From Mycobacterium sp. E796 (GTDB lineage: Bacteria; Actinomycetota; Actinomycetes; Mycobacteriales; Mycobacteriaceae), in contig NZ_LZKK01000235.1 in NCBI RefSeq assembly GCF_001672815.1, positions 23,944-87,943 of the forward strand: a DNA stretch of 64,000 bases, given 5' to 3'. Shown in pieces: positions 38,418 through 50,609 of this stretch. Positions within the stretch are counted from its first letter, which is position 1. The number at the start of each line of letters is the position of its first letter. The translations under genes were made by a program, and so were the position numbers. Under the pieces are notes generated by a model, which saw only the letters and a program-made list of their open reading frames with translations, did not search any database and was not told the origin of the DNA.

Positions 38418-38813
38418 ATGACCCAAACACCCGAACCGTCAACGCAACCGACGCCGGTCGCCGCGGCCCCGCCCGCGTACGCGCCGGTCAAGCCTCCGAA
38501 GGTCTATGTGGCCGCCGCGTGGGTGGTGATCGTAGCCGGGATCGTCTTCATCCTCTCGACCGTCTTCTTCGCCGGGGCCATGGTCATGGGAATCAGCCAT
38601 CACTGGCATCACTACAAGCATCATCACGGCATGATGTACGGCCCCGGCGGACCTGGTGGCTCCGGTGGACCGTGGCAGTACGGCGGGCAGTGGGGTCCGG
38701 GCATGGGCTCGTGGGGTCCGCAGCCGGGCGCCGGTCCGGGTGGTCCCAGCCAGACACCGACATCCAGCGCGCCGGCGCCGGCGCCGAACACCCCGGGCAA
38801 TCCGCGTCCGTAG
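38418..38813 (+). CDS. His/Gly-rich single-pass membrane protein, tandem copy 2
   Basis: 131 residues with the same plan as its neighbour: proline-rich N-terminus, helix VYVAAAWVVIVAGIVFILST, His/Met-rich cluster (HHWHHYKHHHGMM), and a Gly/Pro/Trp-rich tail. The ATG at 38418 follows CAAGG. Rv3706c/Rv3705A occupy this place in M. tuberculosis. A metal-linked or envelope role is possible; no enzyme motif is present. Confidence 0.78.
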   Translation: MTQTPEPSTQPTPVAAAPPAYAPVKPPKVYVAAAWVVIVAGIVFILSTVFFAGAMVMGISHHWHHYKHHHGMMYGPGGPGGSGGPWQYGGQWGPGMGSWGPQPGAGPGGPSQTPTSSAPAPAPNTPGNPRP

Positions 38814-38983
38814 GCATACCCGCCTTTTTTGAACCATTACAGAAACGCGGCCCGCAGGTCCGGTTTGTTCCGCCGCACCGAAAGTTGTTGGGCCGGTTGC
38901 GGTTACGCGAAGGCATCGAAGGGGGTCCGGGCCCGATAATCGATGTTCGCCACCCGGCAGTCGCCCTGGCATGATCGAAACCC

Positions 38984-39637
38984 ATGACCATGCGCATCCG
39001 CGCGGCGGTGATGACCATCGGTGTGGCGGTCGGGGGAGCGTTGGCGGTTCCCGCGGCGGTCGCTCACCCCTCGGAGCCCGGGGTGGTGAACTACGCGGTC
39101 CTGCCGAAGGGATCGGTCGGCAACATCGTCGGCGGACCGATGGGCTGGGAGTCGATGTTCACGCAGCCGTTCCAGGGCTATTCGGTCGACCTGCCGGTGT
39201 GCAACAACTGGGCCGACATCGGCCTGCCCGAGGTCTTCGACGATCCCGATCTCGCGTCGTTCAATGGGGCAACAACCCAGACGTCGGCCAACGACCAGAC
39301 CCACTTCGTGAAGCAGGCCGTCGGGGTGTTCGCCACCAACGACGCCGCGGACCGGGCCTTCCATCGCGTGGTGGACCGGACCGTCGGCTGCTCGGGCCAG
39401 ACCACTGCGATGCATCTGGACAACGGAATCACACAGGTGTGGTCGTTCGACGGCGGCCCGGCGACGGGAAGCGACGCGAACTGGACGAAGCAGGAAGCGG
39501 GCACCGACCGTCGGTGCTTCGATCAAACCAGGCTGCGTGAAAACGTGTTGTTGCAGGCCAAGGTCTGCCAGTCTGGCAACGCGGGACCCGCGGTCAACGT
39601 GCTGGCCGGGGCCATGCAGAACGCGCTGGGTCAGTAG
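38984..39637 (+). CDS. Secreted PknH-sensor-like protein (Rv3705c type)
   Basis: 217 residues. A signal peptide (AAVMTIGVAVGGALAVPAAVA) is followed by a domain like the extracellular sensor of the kinase PknH. Four cysteines (in LPVCNN, TVGCSG, DRRCFD, AKVCQS) match the two disulfides of that fold. There is no kinase domain; such free sensor proteins are common in mycobacteria and their ligands are unknown. It ends upstream of egtA, separated by a 167-base gap. Confidence 0.8.
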   Translation: MTMRIRAAVMTIGVAVGGALAVPAAVAHPSEPGVVNYAVLPKGSVGNIVGGPMGWESMFTQPFQGYSVDLPVCNNWADIGLPEVFDDPDLASFNGATTQTSANDQTHFVKQAVGVFATNDAADRAFHRVVDRTVGCSGQTTAMHLDNGITQVWSFDGGPATGSDANWTKQEAGTDRRCFDQTRLRENVLLQAKVCQSGNAGPAVNVLAGAMQNALGQ

Positions 39638-39804
39638 CGTGGTTCCGGACACTCGGGTGGTCCGTCAACGTAAAAGTCCGGCAGGACGGGAATATGTCGG
39701 TGTGATCTGCAAGATGAAGTAGTGGCGATTATTTCTCTGTCAGCTGCGCAACCAGCGGTCCGCAGGCCATGCCGGGTCGGCCGGGCCCTCGAAGGGATAG
39801 TGAT

Positions 39805-41073
39805 ATGACGCCCGCGGCCGTCAGCACCGCCCAAGCCGAGATGGTCGACTCCTCCGCCGCCGCGACGTACATCGCCGAGACCTGCCTGTCCGACGCACCG
39901 CTGCGGTCCGTCGGCCTCGAGCTCGAAGGGCATTGCCACGACCCGGCCGACCCGCATCGCAGGCCCGGCTGGGACGAAATCGCCGACGTGCTCGAGCACC
40001 TGCCCAACCTGCCGGGCGGCAGCGCCGTCACGGTGGAACCCGGCGGCGCCGTCGAACTGTCCGGGCCGCCCGCCGACGGGGTGCTGGCCTCCATCGATGC
40101 GATGAGCCGGGACCAGGCCGTGCTGCGGTCGGCTTTCGCCGACGCCGGGCTGGGACTGGTTTTCCTCGGGGCGGATCCGCTGCGGCCCCCGAGGCGCATC
40201 AACCCCGGCGCGCGTTACCAGGCGATGGAGCAGTTCTTCCACTCCAGCCGCTCCGGCGAGGCCGGCGCGGCGATGATGACGTCCACCGCGTCGGTTCAGG
40301 TCAACGTGGACGCCGGGCCGCGGGACGGCTGGGCGGCGCGGGTCCGGCTGGCGCACGCCCTGGGCCCCACGATGATCGCCATCGCCGCCAACTCCCCGAT
40401 GCTGGGCGGCGAGTTCACCGGCTGGGTCTCCACCCGGCAGCGGGTGTGGGGGGACATGGACTCGGCGCGGTGCGGGCCCATCCTTGGGGCCAGCGGTGAC
40501 GACCCGGGCACCGACTGGGCGCGCTATGCGCTCAAGGCCCCGGTGATGCTGGTGCACAACCCCGAGGCCACGGCCGTCACGCAGTGGGTGCCCTTCGCCG
40601 ACTGGGTGGACGGCCGGGCGTTGCTCGGTGACCGGCGCCCGACGGTTGCCGACCTCGAATACCACCTGACCACGCTGTTCCCGCCGGTCCGGCCTAGGCA
40701 GTGGCTGGAGATCCGCTACCTCGACAGTGTGCCGGACGCCCTCTGGCCCGCCGTGGTGTTCACCTTGGTGACGCTGCTCGACGACCCAGCAGCCGCCGAC
40801 ATCGCGGCCGAGGCGGTCGAACCTGTCGCCACCGCCTGGGACACCGCCGCCCGGGTCGGCCTGCGCGACCGGCGGCTCTACGAGGCGGCCAACAAGTGCG
40901 TGGCCGTCGCCGCCGAGCGGGTGCCGGCGGAGCTGACCGAGGCGATGCAGCTGTTGGTCGGCGGAGTCGAGCGGGGCCGATGTCCCGGCGACGACTTTTC
41001 CGACGAGGTGATCGAGCACGGCATCGAGGCCTCGGTCTCGAGGGCTGCGCGCTGGCCGCAAGGGGGCGCGTGA
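39805..41073 (+). CDS. egtA: Glutamate-cysteine ligase EgtA
   Basis: 422 residues, first gene of the egt operon, ATG preceded by GAAGGGA. GCS2-type ATP-grasp-like fold: [10 protein letters not shown] (glutamate site), [12 protein letters not shown] and [12 protein letters not shown]. It makes gamma-glutamylcysteine, the sulfur donor for ergothioneine. Its stop overlaps the egtB start (GTGA). The 39638-39804 gap upstream has a plausible promoter but no other gene. Confidence 0.93.
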   Translation: MTPAAVSTAQAEMVDSSAAATYIAETCLSDAPLRSVGLELEGHCHDPADPHRRPGWDEIADVLEHLPNLPGGSAVTVEPGGAVELSGPPADGVLASIDAMSRDQAVLRSAFADAGLGLVFLGADPLRPPRRINPGARYQAMEQFFHSSRSGEAGAAMMTSTASVQVNVDAGPRDGWAARVRLAHALGPTMIAIAANSPMLGGEFTGWVSTRQRVWGDMDSARCGPILGASGDDPGTDWARYALKAPVMLVHNPEATAVTQWVPFADWVDGRALLGDRRPTVADLEYHLTTLFPPVRPRQWLEIRYLDSVPDALWPAVVFTLVTLLDDPAAADIAAEAVEPVATAWDTAARVGLRDRRLYEAANKCVAVAAERVPAELTEAMQLLVGGVERGRCPGDDFSDEVIEHGIEASVSRAARWPQGGA

Positions 41074-42365
41074 CTTCCCGGGAAAAGCTCGCCGACGATA
41101 TGGCGCGGGCGCGGGCGCGGACGCTGCGGCTGGTCGAGTTCGACGACGCCGAGCTGTGGCGGCAGTTCGACCCATTGATGAGCCCGCTGGTGTGGGACCT
41201 CGCGCACATCGGTCAACAAGAGGAGTTCTGGTTGCTGCGCGGCGGCGATCCGTCCCGCCCGGGTATCCTGCCGCCGGCCGTCGAGGGCCTGTACGACGCC
41301 TTCGAACACTCCCGGGCCAGCCGCGTCGAGTTGCCGCTGCTGTCCCCCGAGCGCGCGCGGTCCTATTGCCGGACCGTGCGGTCCGCCGCGCTGGACGCCC
41401 TGGACGCCCTGCCCGACGACCCCGGGGGAGACGAAGCGGCGTTCGCCTTCGGGATGGTGGTCAGCCATGAAAACCAGCACGACGAAACCATGTTGCAGGC
41501 GCTCAACCTGCGCACCGGGGCGCCGCTGCTGCGCGACGAATCGGCGCTGCCCGCGGGCCGTCCGGGTCTGGCGGGAACGTCGGTGCTGGTACCAGGCGGC
41601 CCGTTCCTGCTGGGGGTGGACGCCGCGCGCGAACCGTACTCGCTCGACAACGAGCGCCCCGCTCACGTCGTCGACGTGCCGGCTTTCCGGATCGGCCGGG
41701 TTCCCGTCACCAACGGCGAGTGGCGACAGTTCATCGACGACGGCGGCTACGACCAGCCGCAGTGGTGGTCCGAGCGGGGCTGGCAGCACCGACAGGCCGC
41801 GGGCCTGACCGCGCCACAGTTCTGGGGTCCCGATGGCCGGACCCGCGCGCGGTTCGGCTACATCGAGGACATCCCCGCCGACGAACCGGTGCAGCACGTC
41901 ACGTATTTCGAGGCCGAGGCCTATGCAGCCTGGGCCGGCGCCCGGCTGCCGACCGAGATCGAGTGGGAGAAGGCCTGCGCGTGGGATCCGGCGACGGGTG
42001 CCCGGCGCCGCTACCCGTGGGGGGAGCAGGAACCGTCGGACGCTCTGGCCAACCTGGGCGGCCGCGCGCTGCGGCCCGCGCCCGTCGGCGCATACCCCGC
42101 GGGCGCGTCGGCGTACGGGGTCGAGCAGATGCTGGGCGACGTCTGGGAGTGGACCGCCTCGCCGCTGCGGCCGTGGCCGGGGTTCGTCCCGATGATCTAC
42201 GAGCGCTACTCGCAGCCCTTCTTCGACGGTGACTACCGAGTGCTGCGCGGGGGGTCGTGGGCCGTCGAGCCGGGGATCGTGCGGCCCAGCTTCCGCAACT
42301 GGGATCACCCGATCCGGCGTCAGATCTTCTCCGGTGTCCGCCTGGCGTGGGACATGGCCGACTGA
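41070..42365 (+). CDS. egtB: Hercynine oxygenase (sulfoxide synthase) EgtB
   Basis: 431 residues, GTG start overlapping egtA by four bases. The N-terminal DinB-like domain carries the iron ligands H46 (DLAHIGQQ), H133 and H137 (SHENQHDE); the C-terminal FGE-like domain follows ([26 protein letters not shown]). It joins gamma-glutamylcysteine and hercynine with O2 to form the sulfoxide. It overlaps egtC by one base. Confidence 0.95.
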   Translation: MTSREKLADDMARARARTLRLVEFDDAELWRQFDPLMSPLVWDLAHIGQQEEFWLLRGGDPSRPGILPPAVEGLYDAFEHSRASRVELPLLSPERARSYCRTVRSAALDALDALPDDPGGDEAAFAFGMVVSHENQHDETMLQALNLRTGAPLLRDESALPAGRPGLAGTSVLVPGGPFLLGVDAAREPYSLDNERPAHVVDVPAFRIGRVPVTNGEWRQFIDDGGYDQPQWWSERGWQHRQAAGLTAPQFWGPDGRTRARFGYIEDIPADEPVQHVTYFEAEAYAAWAGARLPTEIEWEKACAWDPATGARRRYPWGEQEPSDALANLGGRALRPAPVGAYPAGASAYGVEQMLGDVWEWTASPLRPWPGFVPMIYERYSQPFFDGDYRVLRGGSWAVEPGIVRPSFRNWDHPIRRQIFSGVRLAWDMAD

Positions 42366-43063
42366 TGTGCCGTCACCTGGGCTGGCTCGGCGCCGACGTG
42401 AGCGTCTCGTCGCTGGTGCTGGATCCGCCGTGCGGGCTGCGGGTGCAGTCGTATGCCCCGCGCCGCCAGAAGCACGGCCTGATGAACGCCGACGGTTGGG
42501 GCGTCGGGTTTTTCGACGGTGACACGCCGCGGCGCTGGCGCAGCCCGGCGCCGCTGTGGGGCGACGCGTCGTTCGACTCGGTCGCGCCGGCGCTGCACAG
42601 CCACTGCGTCGTCGCCGCGGTGCGTTCGGCGACCGTCGGCATGCCTATCGAGGCCAGCGCGACGGCGCCGTTCACTGACGGCCGCTGGTTGTTGTCGCAC
42701 AACGGCATCGTCGACCGCGGGATGCTTCCGCTTTCCTCGTCGGCCGAATCCATCTGCGACAGTGCCATACTCGCGGCCACCATCTTCGAGCGCGGGCTGG
42801 ACGCGCTGGCCGACACCATCGCCGAAGTCGGCGCGGCCGATCCGTTGGCGCGGCTGAACATCCTGGCCGCCAACGGGTCTCGGCTGGTGGCGACCGCGTG
42901 GGGCGACACCCTGTTCATCCTGCGTCGCGACGACGGGGTGGTGCTGGCCAGCGAACCGTACGACGACGCACCCGACTGGGAAGACGTGCCGGACCGTCAC
43001 CTGGTGGAGGTCACCTCGGCGGGGATTCAGTTGACCCCGCTCAACTCGAAAGGATCTCGATGA
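42365..43063 (+). CDS. egtC: Gamma-glutamyl hydrolase EgtC
   Basis: 232 residues. Class-II amidotransferase fold: N-terminal nucleophile Cys2 (MCRHLGWLG), then [10 protein letters not shown] and LLSHNGIVD. It removes the gamma-glutamyl group from the hercynine sulfoxide conjugate. Its stop overlaps the egtD start (ATGA). Confidence 0.95.
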   Translation: MCRHLGWLGADVSVSSLVLDPPCGLRVQSYAPRRQKHGLMNADGWGVGFFDGDTPRRWRSPAPLWGDASFDSVAPALHSHCVVAAVRSATVGMPIEASATAPFTDGRWLLSHNGIVDRGMLPLSSSAESICDSAILAATIFERGLDALADTIAEVGAADPLARLNILAANGSRLVATAWGDTLFILRRDDGVVLASEPYDDAPDWEDVPDRHLVEVTSAGIQLTPLNSKGSR

Positions 43064-44025
43064 CGCTGACGCTGTCCAACCACCTGGCCGCCGACTCGGC
43101 GTATCACGCATTGTGTCGTGACGTGCTCGATGGCCTGCAGCAGACACCGAAGTCGTTGCCGCCCAAGTGGTTTTATGATTCGGTAGGCAGCGACCTGTTC
43201 GACCAGATCACCCGGTTGCCCGAGTACTACCCGACCCGGGCGGAGGCGGAGATCCTGCGCGCCCGGTCGGCCGAGATCGCGGCCGCCAGCGAGGCCGACA
43301 CGTTGGTCGAACTGGGTGCCGGCACATCGGAGAAGACCCGCCGGCTGCTGGACGCGTTGCGGGACCGAGGCTCACTGCGCGGATTCGTGCCGTTCGACGT
43401 CGACGCCGGCATGCTGTCGGCGACCGCGACGGCCATCCAGTGTGAGTACCCGGGCGTCGAAATCAGCGCCGTCTGCGGGGATTTCGAGGAGCACCTGACC
43501 GAGATCCCCGGCGGCGGCCGACGGCTGTTCGTGTTCCTGGGATCGACGATCGGCAATCTCACACCCGAGCCGCGCGCACAGTTCCTCGCGACGTTGGCCG
43601 GGGTGATGCGGCCTGGGGACAGCCTGCTGCTGGGCACCGACCTGGTCAAGGACGCCGACCGGCTGGTGCGCGCCTACGACGACGCCGCCGGTGTGACGGC
43701 CCGGTTCAACCGCAACGTGCTCGCGGTGATCAACCGCCAACTCGACGCCGACTTCGACGTCGATGCCTACCAGCACGTCGCGCGGTGGAACACCGCCGAG
43801 GAGCGCATCGAGATGTGGCTGCGGTCCGGCCGGAGCCAGCGGGTGCGCGTCGGCGCGCTCGACTTGACCGTCGATTTCGCGGACGGCGAGGACATGCTGA
43901 CCGAGGTGTCGTGCAAGTTCCGCCCGGACGGGGTGAGCGCCGAGTTGGCCGACGCCGGACTGCGCCGCGTTCGATGGTGGACCGACGAAGCGGGCGACTT
44001 CGGGCTGTCGTTGGCCGTTAAGTGA
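43060..44025 (+). CDS. egtD: Histidine N-alpha-methyltransferase EgtD
   Basis: 321 residues, the length of M. smegmatis EgtD. SAM site [16 protein letters not shown]; histidine-pocket segments [20 protein letters not shown] and [11 protein letters not shown]. It methylates histidine three times to give hercynine, the committed step. The ATG follows AAGGATCTCG and overlaps the egtC stop; it overlaps egtE by four bases. Confidence 0.95.
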   Translation: MTLTLSNHLAADSAYHALCRDVLDGLQQTPKSLPPKWFYDSVGSDLFDQITRLPEYYPTRAEAEILRARSAEIAAASEADTLVELGAGTSEKTRRLLDALRDRGSLRGFVPFDVDAGMLSATATAIQCEYPGVEISAVCGDFEEHLTEIPGGGRRLFVFLGSTIGNLTPEPRAQFLATLAGVMRPGDSLLLGTDLVKDADRLVRAYDDAAGVTARFNRNVLAVINRQLDADFDVDAYQHVARWNTAEERIEMWLRSGRSQRVRVGALDLTVDFADGEDMLTEVSCKFRPDGVSAELADAGLRRVRWWTDEAGDFGLSLAVK

Positions 44026-45167
44026 GCCTCGGCGGTTCGCTGGCCGAGCGATGGCGGGCGGCCCGCCCGCCCGTGGCCGGGTTACACCTGGACAGCGCCG
44101 CCTGCTCGCGCCAGAGCGTCGCCGCCATGGACGCCGCCGCCAAGCATGCACTGCACGAGTCGGAGGTAGGCGGGTATGTCGCGGCCGAGGCGGCCGCCCC
44201 GGTGCTCGAGGCGGGCCGGGCGGCGGTCGCGACCTTGTGCGGCGCGCCCGAGGCCGAGGTGGTTTTCACCACCGGCTCCCTGCATGCGCTGGATCTGCTG
44301 CTGGGCAGTTGGCCGGCCGAGCGGCGGACGCTGGCCTGCCTGCCCGGCGAGTACGGACCCAACCTGGCGGTGATGGCCGCCCACGGGTTCGAGGTGCGGA
44401 CCCTGCCGACCCTTGACGACGGGCGGCTGGCGCTCGACGAGGCGGCGTTCGATCTGGATAGCGACCCTCCGGATTTGGTTCATCTCACCCCGCTGGCCAG
44501 CCACCGGGGCGTGGTGCAGCCGCTCGCCATGGTGGCCAAGCTCTGCCGCCAGCTGGGCCTGCCGCTGGTCGTGGACGCCGCACAGGCGTTGGGACACATC
44601 GACTGCGCGGTGGGTGCCGACGCCGTGTATTCGTCGTCGCGCAAGTGGATCGCCGGACCGCGGGGCGTCGGTGTCCTGGCCCTGCGGCCCGAGCTGACGG
44701 ATCGACTGACGCCGCGGCTGCCGGCGCCGCGGTGGGCGGGGCAACTATCAGTGACCCAGCAACTGGGGTTCGGGGAAGCGAATGTCGCTGCACGCGTGGG
44801 GTTTTCGGTCGCTGTCGGGGAGCATCTGGCATACGGACCGGAATCGGTCCGTGCCCGGCTGGCCGAATTGGGTGAGATCGCCCGCAGCCTGCTGACCGAT
44901 GTCGACGGCTGGCTGGTGGTCGAAGAGGCGGACGAACCCAGCGCCATCACCACGCTGGCCCCCGTCGACGGCGCCGACCCCGAGGCGGTGCGGGCTTGGC
45001 TGCTCGCCGAGCGACGCATCGTGACGACCTACGCCGGGGTGGCGCGCGCGCCGCGAGAACTCTCCGGGCCGGTGCTGCGGATTTCGCCGCACGTCGACAC
45101 CACGGCCGACGATCTCGAGACGTTCGCCGAGGCGCTGATCGCGGCCACCGCGGTGACCGGCACCTAG
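44022..45167 (+). CDS. egtE: PLP-dependent C-S lyase EgtE
   Basis: 381 residues from a GTG overlapping egtD (GTGA). Aspartate-aminotransferase fold with PLP lysine K208 in [10 protein letters not shown] and D185 in VVDAAQALG. It cleaves the sulfoxide to ergothioneine. This completes egtABCDE in the usual order; four overlaps in a row indicate a single, tightly coupled mRNA. Confidence 0.93.
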   Translation: MSLGGSLAERWRAARPPVAGLHLDSAACSRQSVAAMDAAAKHALHESEVGGYVAAEAAAPVLEAGRAAVATLCGAPEAEVVFTTGSLHALDLLLGSWPAERRTLACLPGEYGPNLAVMAAHGFEVRTLPTLDDGRLALDEAAFDLDSDPPDLVHLTPLASHRGVVQPLAMVAKLCRQLGLPLVVDAAQALGHIDCAVGADAVYSSSRKWIAGPRGVGVLALRPELTDRLTPRLPAPRWAGQLSVTQQLGFGEANVAARVGFSVAVGEHLAYGPESVRARLAELGEIARSLLTDVDGWLVVEEADEPSAITTLAPVDGADPEAVRAWLLAERRIVTTYAGVARAPRELSGPVLRISPHVDTTADDLETFAEALIAATAVTGT

Positions 45168-45224
45168 TTTCGCCGCCGCTCGCCCCGACCGAAAATACCG
45201 AATCCGTCAATTTCGCTTTTGAAT

Positions 45225-45276
45225 TTGACCGATGGTATGAAAAGGGCTGTTCTCACTACGCATGCGTGAGGTAGCT
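45225..45276 (+). promoter_or_regulatory. Promoter-like region upstream of the PPE remnant/PE gene, copy 1
   Basis: TTGACCGATGGTATGAAAA...GGTAGCT closely matches 47047-47098 upstream of the second PE gene. TTGACC can serve as a -35 box. The identity is clearly above that of the surrounding sequence, so the two upstream regions are duplicates. Confidence 0.55.
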
Positions 45277-45357
45277 TTTTTCATAGCGCGCGCCCGGGGT
45301 TATGGGTCGGCCTGCACGGCACGCCGCTCGACGACGAGCTGGTGAGAGAGGTGCGGG

Positions 45358-45489
45358 ATGAGCTTCTTGGCATCGCCCCCGGAGATCAACTCGACCCGGA
45401 TCATTCGCGCAGGTCGGGATCGCCTGATGGGTGAATCGGCTTCGGCCGCAGCCCCCTTCAATTGGCTCACCCGCTTGCGGCGTGCGTGA
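45358..45489 (+). pseudogene. PPE-protein N-terminal remnant (43 residues)
   Basis: An ORF MSFLASPPEINSTRIIRAGR... of 43 residues, with the hallmark PPEINS at residues 7-12, then degenerate sequence (DRLMGESASAAAPFNWL) that follows the usual AGxxxxLxxAAxAW region of PPE proteins. It ends at TGA in codon 44; a full PPE domain needs about 180 residues. GAGAGG precedes the ATG, and its stop overlaps the AAAGGAG ribosome site of the next gene, so it may still couple to PE translation. Probably a truncated PPE gene; a functional mini-peptide is not excluded. Confidence 0.6.
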
Positions 45490-45501
45490 AAGGAGATGGC
45501 G

Positions 45502-46893
45502 ATGTCGTATGTGGTCACGGTGCCGGAAGCGGTGCAGGGCGCAGCCCAAGACCTGGCGGGTATTCGTGCCTCGCTGACCCAGGCCGCTGCGATCGGGGGC
45601 CCCACCACCGCGATTGCGACCGCTGCTGAAGACGAGGTGTCGAGCGCAATCGCTTTGGTCTTCGGCAGCGCCGGTGAGCAATTTCAAGCCCTCAACGCCC
45701 AAGCGCAGGCATTTCATGCGGAGTTCGAGAGCCTATTGGGTGCCGGAGCGGCGGCATATGTCAGCGCCGAGGCCGCTAACGCAGGACAGGTGTTGGCCGG
45801 TGCTCCGGCGGCCGCCGCGGCCGTACCCGCCGCGACCTACCGAACCTTCAACCTTTTCAACGGCCTCCTTGACATCAATATCGGGACCGGTGGCATTCAA
45901 TTCACGATCAGCACACCCGGGTTCACGCTGCCGGCGGTGCACGTACCCCCGATCAGCGTCGCCCCCTTCAACCTGCCCCAGCTCACCATTCCGCCCGTAA
46001 ACATTCCGGCCGGCGCCACGCTCGCGAATCTCACGGTGAGTCCGTTCAACCTGCCGCAACTGTCGATACCGTCGATCAATATTCCGGCCGGGACGACGCC
46101 CGCCAACATCACCGTGGGCGCATTCAACCTGCCGCAGATAACGACGCCCGCCATCACTGTGCCGCCGATCAACCTGCCCGCGGTGACGATACCGCCGTTC
46201 CAGACGCCCCTGATCCAGGTTTCGAATTGGAGCCTCCCGTCGATAACCGTTCCCCGAATCGACCTTCCGCAGATACAGTTCCCCGACATCTTTATTCCAG
46301 GTGGGGACCAACCAATTGTCAAAATAACCGACAACCTAGTTCTGGGCTCGACCATCAGGCTGGAAACGTTCGATATCAACGCGCCATCACTCGGCTTCAC
46401 CACGCCTGGCTTTATCACCCCATTCGGTATCCCCAGTATTCAAATCGGGGCTCTAACCCTGCCGATCCTGAGCGTTAGCAACCCGAACGGCGGCAATTAT
46501 GTGTTCCCGTCCATCGGCCTTTCCGGCTTCACCATCCCGTCGGTCACCGTTCCGCCCATCGCCGTCGGCGGTTTCACGCTGCCGCAGGTCAGCTGGCCGG
46601 GTTTCGCCACGGCGCCGCTGACGATCCCACCGATCGGTGTCGGCGGTTTCACGCTGCCGCAGGTCAGCTGGCCGGGTTTTGCCACGGCGCCGCTGACCAT
46701 CCCGCCCGTCGGCGTCGGCGGCTTCAACCTGCCCGGTGTCGACATCCCCAACATCACCGTGGCGCCCGTTCAGGAAGACCAGTTCACGATCCCGCCAATC
46801 CCCACCTGGTTGAACGGGCTGACCATCGAAGCGAACACCTTCCTTTCGATCGTCAACGACGTGGCGGCCAGCCTGCTGGGCACAGGTCCCTAA
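45502..46893 (+). CDS. PE-family protein with IP-rich repeat tail, copy 1
   Basis: 463 residues from the ATG at 45502, which has AAAGGAG eight bases upstream (an ATG at 45496 has no spacing to it). The N-terminal ~95 residues are a PE domain (SYVVTVPEAVQGAAQDLAGIRASL, helical, Ala-rich). The tail is a long series of Ile-Pro-Pro/Leu-Pro repeats (for example FNLPQLTIPPVNIPAG), resembling PPE-MPTR tails more than PGRS. PE proteins are exported by ESX systems, usually ESX-5. A 75-bp exact-type duplication (46567-46716) lengthens the tail. Confidence 0.83.
   Translation: MSYVVTVPEAVQGAAQDLAGIRASLTQAAAIGGPTTAIATAAEDEVSSAIALVFGSAGEQFQALNAQAQAFHAEFESLLGAGAAAYVSAEAANAGQVLAGAPAAAAAVPAATYRTFNLFNGLLDINIGTGGIQFTISTPGFTLPAVHVPPISVAPFNLPQLTIPPVNIPAGATLANLTVSPFNLPQLSIPSINIPAGTTPANITVGAFNLPQITTPAITVPPINLPAVTIPPFQTPLIQVSNWSLPSITVPRIDLPQIQFPDIFIPGGDQPIVKITDNLVLGSTIRLETFDINAPSLGFTTPGFITPFGIPSIQIGALTLPILSVSNPNGGNYVFPSIGLSGFTIPSVTVPPIAVGGFTLPQVSWPGFATAPLTIPPIGVGGFTLPQVSWPGFATAPLTIPPVGVGGFNLPGVDIPNITVAPVQEDQFTIPPIPTWLNGLTIEANTFLSIVNDVAASLLGTGP
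46567..46716 (+). repeat. 75-bp tandem duplication in the PE tail
   Basis: Two copies of a 75-bp unit (46567-46641 and 46642-46716) encode GGFTLPQVSWPGFATAPLTI plus PPIGV or PPVGV. They differ at only a few bases, so the duplication is recent or maintained by conversion. Copy number may vary. Confidence 0.85.
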
Positions 46894-47046
46894 CCGGCCG
46901 CCGAGCGCCGCAGGCGCCGGCCGACGAGCCACGCCGGCCGCAGTCCCGTCGCGCGGATATAGGTACCCCGCTGCCCGGCGCTTTCTGGACTATTCCGCCG
47001 CTTTTGTCCGGCCAACGAATATCAATCCTGAAAATAGCTGTTTTCC

Positions 47047-47098
47047 TTGACCGAAGGTATGGAAATCGGCTGTACTCACTCATATCCGGTCGGTAGCT
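47047..47098 (+). promoter_or_regulatory. Promoter-like region upstream of the second PE gene, copy 2
   Basis: TTGACCGAAGGTATGGAAATCGGCTG...GGTAGCT aligns with 45225-45276. The -35-like TTGACC is identical and TGTACT lies 18 bases on. The region 46894-47172 otherwise holds no gene I can support. Confidence 0.55.
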
Positions 47099-47172
47099 GC
47101 GGCCGCTGGTCCAGGGCTCGACAACATTCACCGGCCTCCGCTCGATAACGAGCTGTGAGAAAGGGATGAGAG

Positions 47173-48291
47173 ATGTCGTTCATGAGTGCAACGCCGGATC
47201 TGGTTCAAAGTGCGGCCGCGGATTTGGCGGGTGTGCGTTCGTCGTTGGCTGCGGCGGTGACCGCGGCGGGTCCCACGACGGGGATAGCGGCTGCGGCTCA
47301 GGATGAGGTTTCGGTCGCGATCGCTTCGATGTTCGGCAACTTCGGCCAGGAATTCCAGGCGCTCAGTGCGCAGGCCCAGGCGTTCCATCAGCAGTTTGTC
47401 TCCTTGCTGAACGCCGGCGCGGGTGCCTACGCGGCCGCGGAGGCCTCCAACGTGGCGCAGGTGTCCGGCGCCGCAGAGGCGGCCGTCGCGGCGGCACCCG
47501 TCCAGGACTTCAACCTGCTCGACGGCATCCTTGACATTAAGACCGGATCGGGCGGCACCTTGGTCACGATCGGCACCCCGAGGATCGCCGTGCCGCCGGT
47601 GAACATTCCTCAGATAAACCTCTCCGCTTTCGGCCTGCCGCCGATATCCATCCCGTCCATAAACATTCCGCCCTTCACGACGCCTCCCATAAGTGTGAGT
47701 GCGTTCAGCCTGCCGCAGATAACCACTTCCGCCATATCGGTGCCGCCGATAAATCTGCCGGCGATAAGCGTGCCGGGCTTCAGCCTTCCGCAAATCCAAT
47801 TTCCCGGCATCACGTTGCCCCAGGTAACTGTTCCGCAGATCAACTTCCCCCAGATCCAATTCCCGGACTTCGAGGTGTTGGGGAACAATCAAACACTGGT
47901 AACGATCAACTCTGCGCTGCTCGGCACCATAAGCGTCAACCTGCAGAACTTCGACATCAATGCCTCTATTGGGTTGCACAACCCGGGATTCATCGCGGGA
48001 TTCACCATCCCCCCGATTCTCTTGGGGTCGTTTACCGTACCGCCCATTGGCCTTTCGGGCTTCACCATTCCGTCCATCGGCCTGTCCGGCTTCACCATCC
48101 CGTCCATCACCATTCCGCCCATCGGCGTCGGTGGTTTCACGCTGCCGCCGATCAGCGAGCCCGGCTTCGCGCTGCCGCCGTTGACGATCTCGTCCATCGG
48201 CGTCGGTGGCTTCAGCCTGCCCAACATCTTCGTCCCCAGCGTCACCATCGAATCCGTTCCGCTTTTCCAGTTCGACATTCCGCCCCTGTGA
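47173..48291 (+). CDS. PE-family protein with IP-rich repeat tail, copy 2
   Basis: 372 residues (MSFMSATPDLVQSAAADLAG...), ATG with AAAGGGATGAG upstream. The PE domain covers about residues 1-95. The tail of FxxPxIxIPPI repeats includes IGLSGFTIPSIGLSGFTIPS. It is clearly paralogous to the preceding gene in head, in tail and in the promoter region. No PPE partner is present beside either gene. The product is probably cell-surface or secreted. Confidence 0.83.
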   Translation: MSFMSATPDLVQSAAADLAGVRSSLAAAVTAAGPTTGIAAAAQDEVSVAIASMFGNFGQEFQALSAQAQAFHQQFVSLLNAGAGAYAAAEASNVAQVSGAAEAAVAAAPVQDFNLLDGILDIKTGSGGTLVTIGTPRIAVPPVNIPQINLSAFGLPPISIPSINIPPFTTPPISVSAFSLPQITTSAISVPPINLPAISVPGFSLPQIQFPGITLPQVTVPQINFPQIQFPDFEVLGNNQTLVTINSALLGTISVNLQNFDINASIGLHNPGFIAGFTIPPILLGSFTVPPIGLSGFTIPSIGLSGFTIPSITIPPIGVGGFTLPPISEPGFALPPLTISSIGVGGFSLPNIFVPSVTIESVPLFQFDIPPL

Positions 48292-48315
48292 GCGGCGTGG
48301 GCCCCTGACGAGGTC

Positions 48316-50485
<2,170 letters not shown>

Positions 50486-50609
50486 AACGCCGATGCAACA
50501 GGTTTACCGGCGGCAGCGCAAGGGCGACAGGCTGACCAGTGCTGACGCCGGTCGGGTGGGTAGACCATGATGGACCTAGAGGTGTCAATCACGGGTGGAG
50601 GAGAGCTAG

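Noticed and set aside
38820..38983. Extra gene between the His-rich gene and the PknH-sensor-like gene
   Set aside because: No ribosome site or protein-like frame was found in the 170-base gap.
39638..39804. Leader peptide or riboswitch before egtA
   Set aside because: Short frames here have no Cys/His runs and no stable paired structure could be seen by eye.
46894..46935. Terminator hairpin after the first PE gene
   Set aside because: The GC-rich CCGGCC/GCCGGCC segments pair poorly; not better than background.
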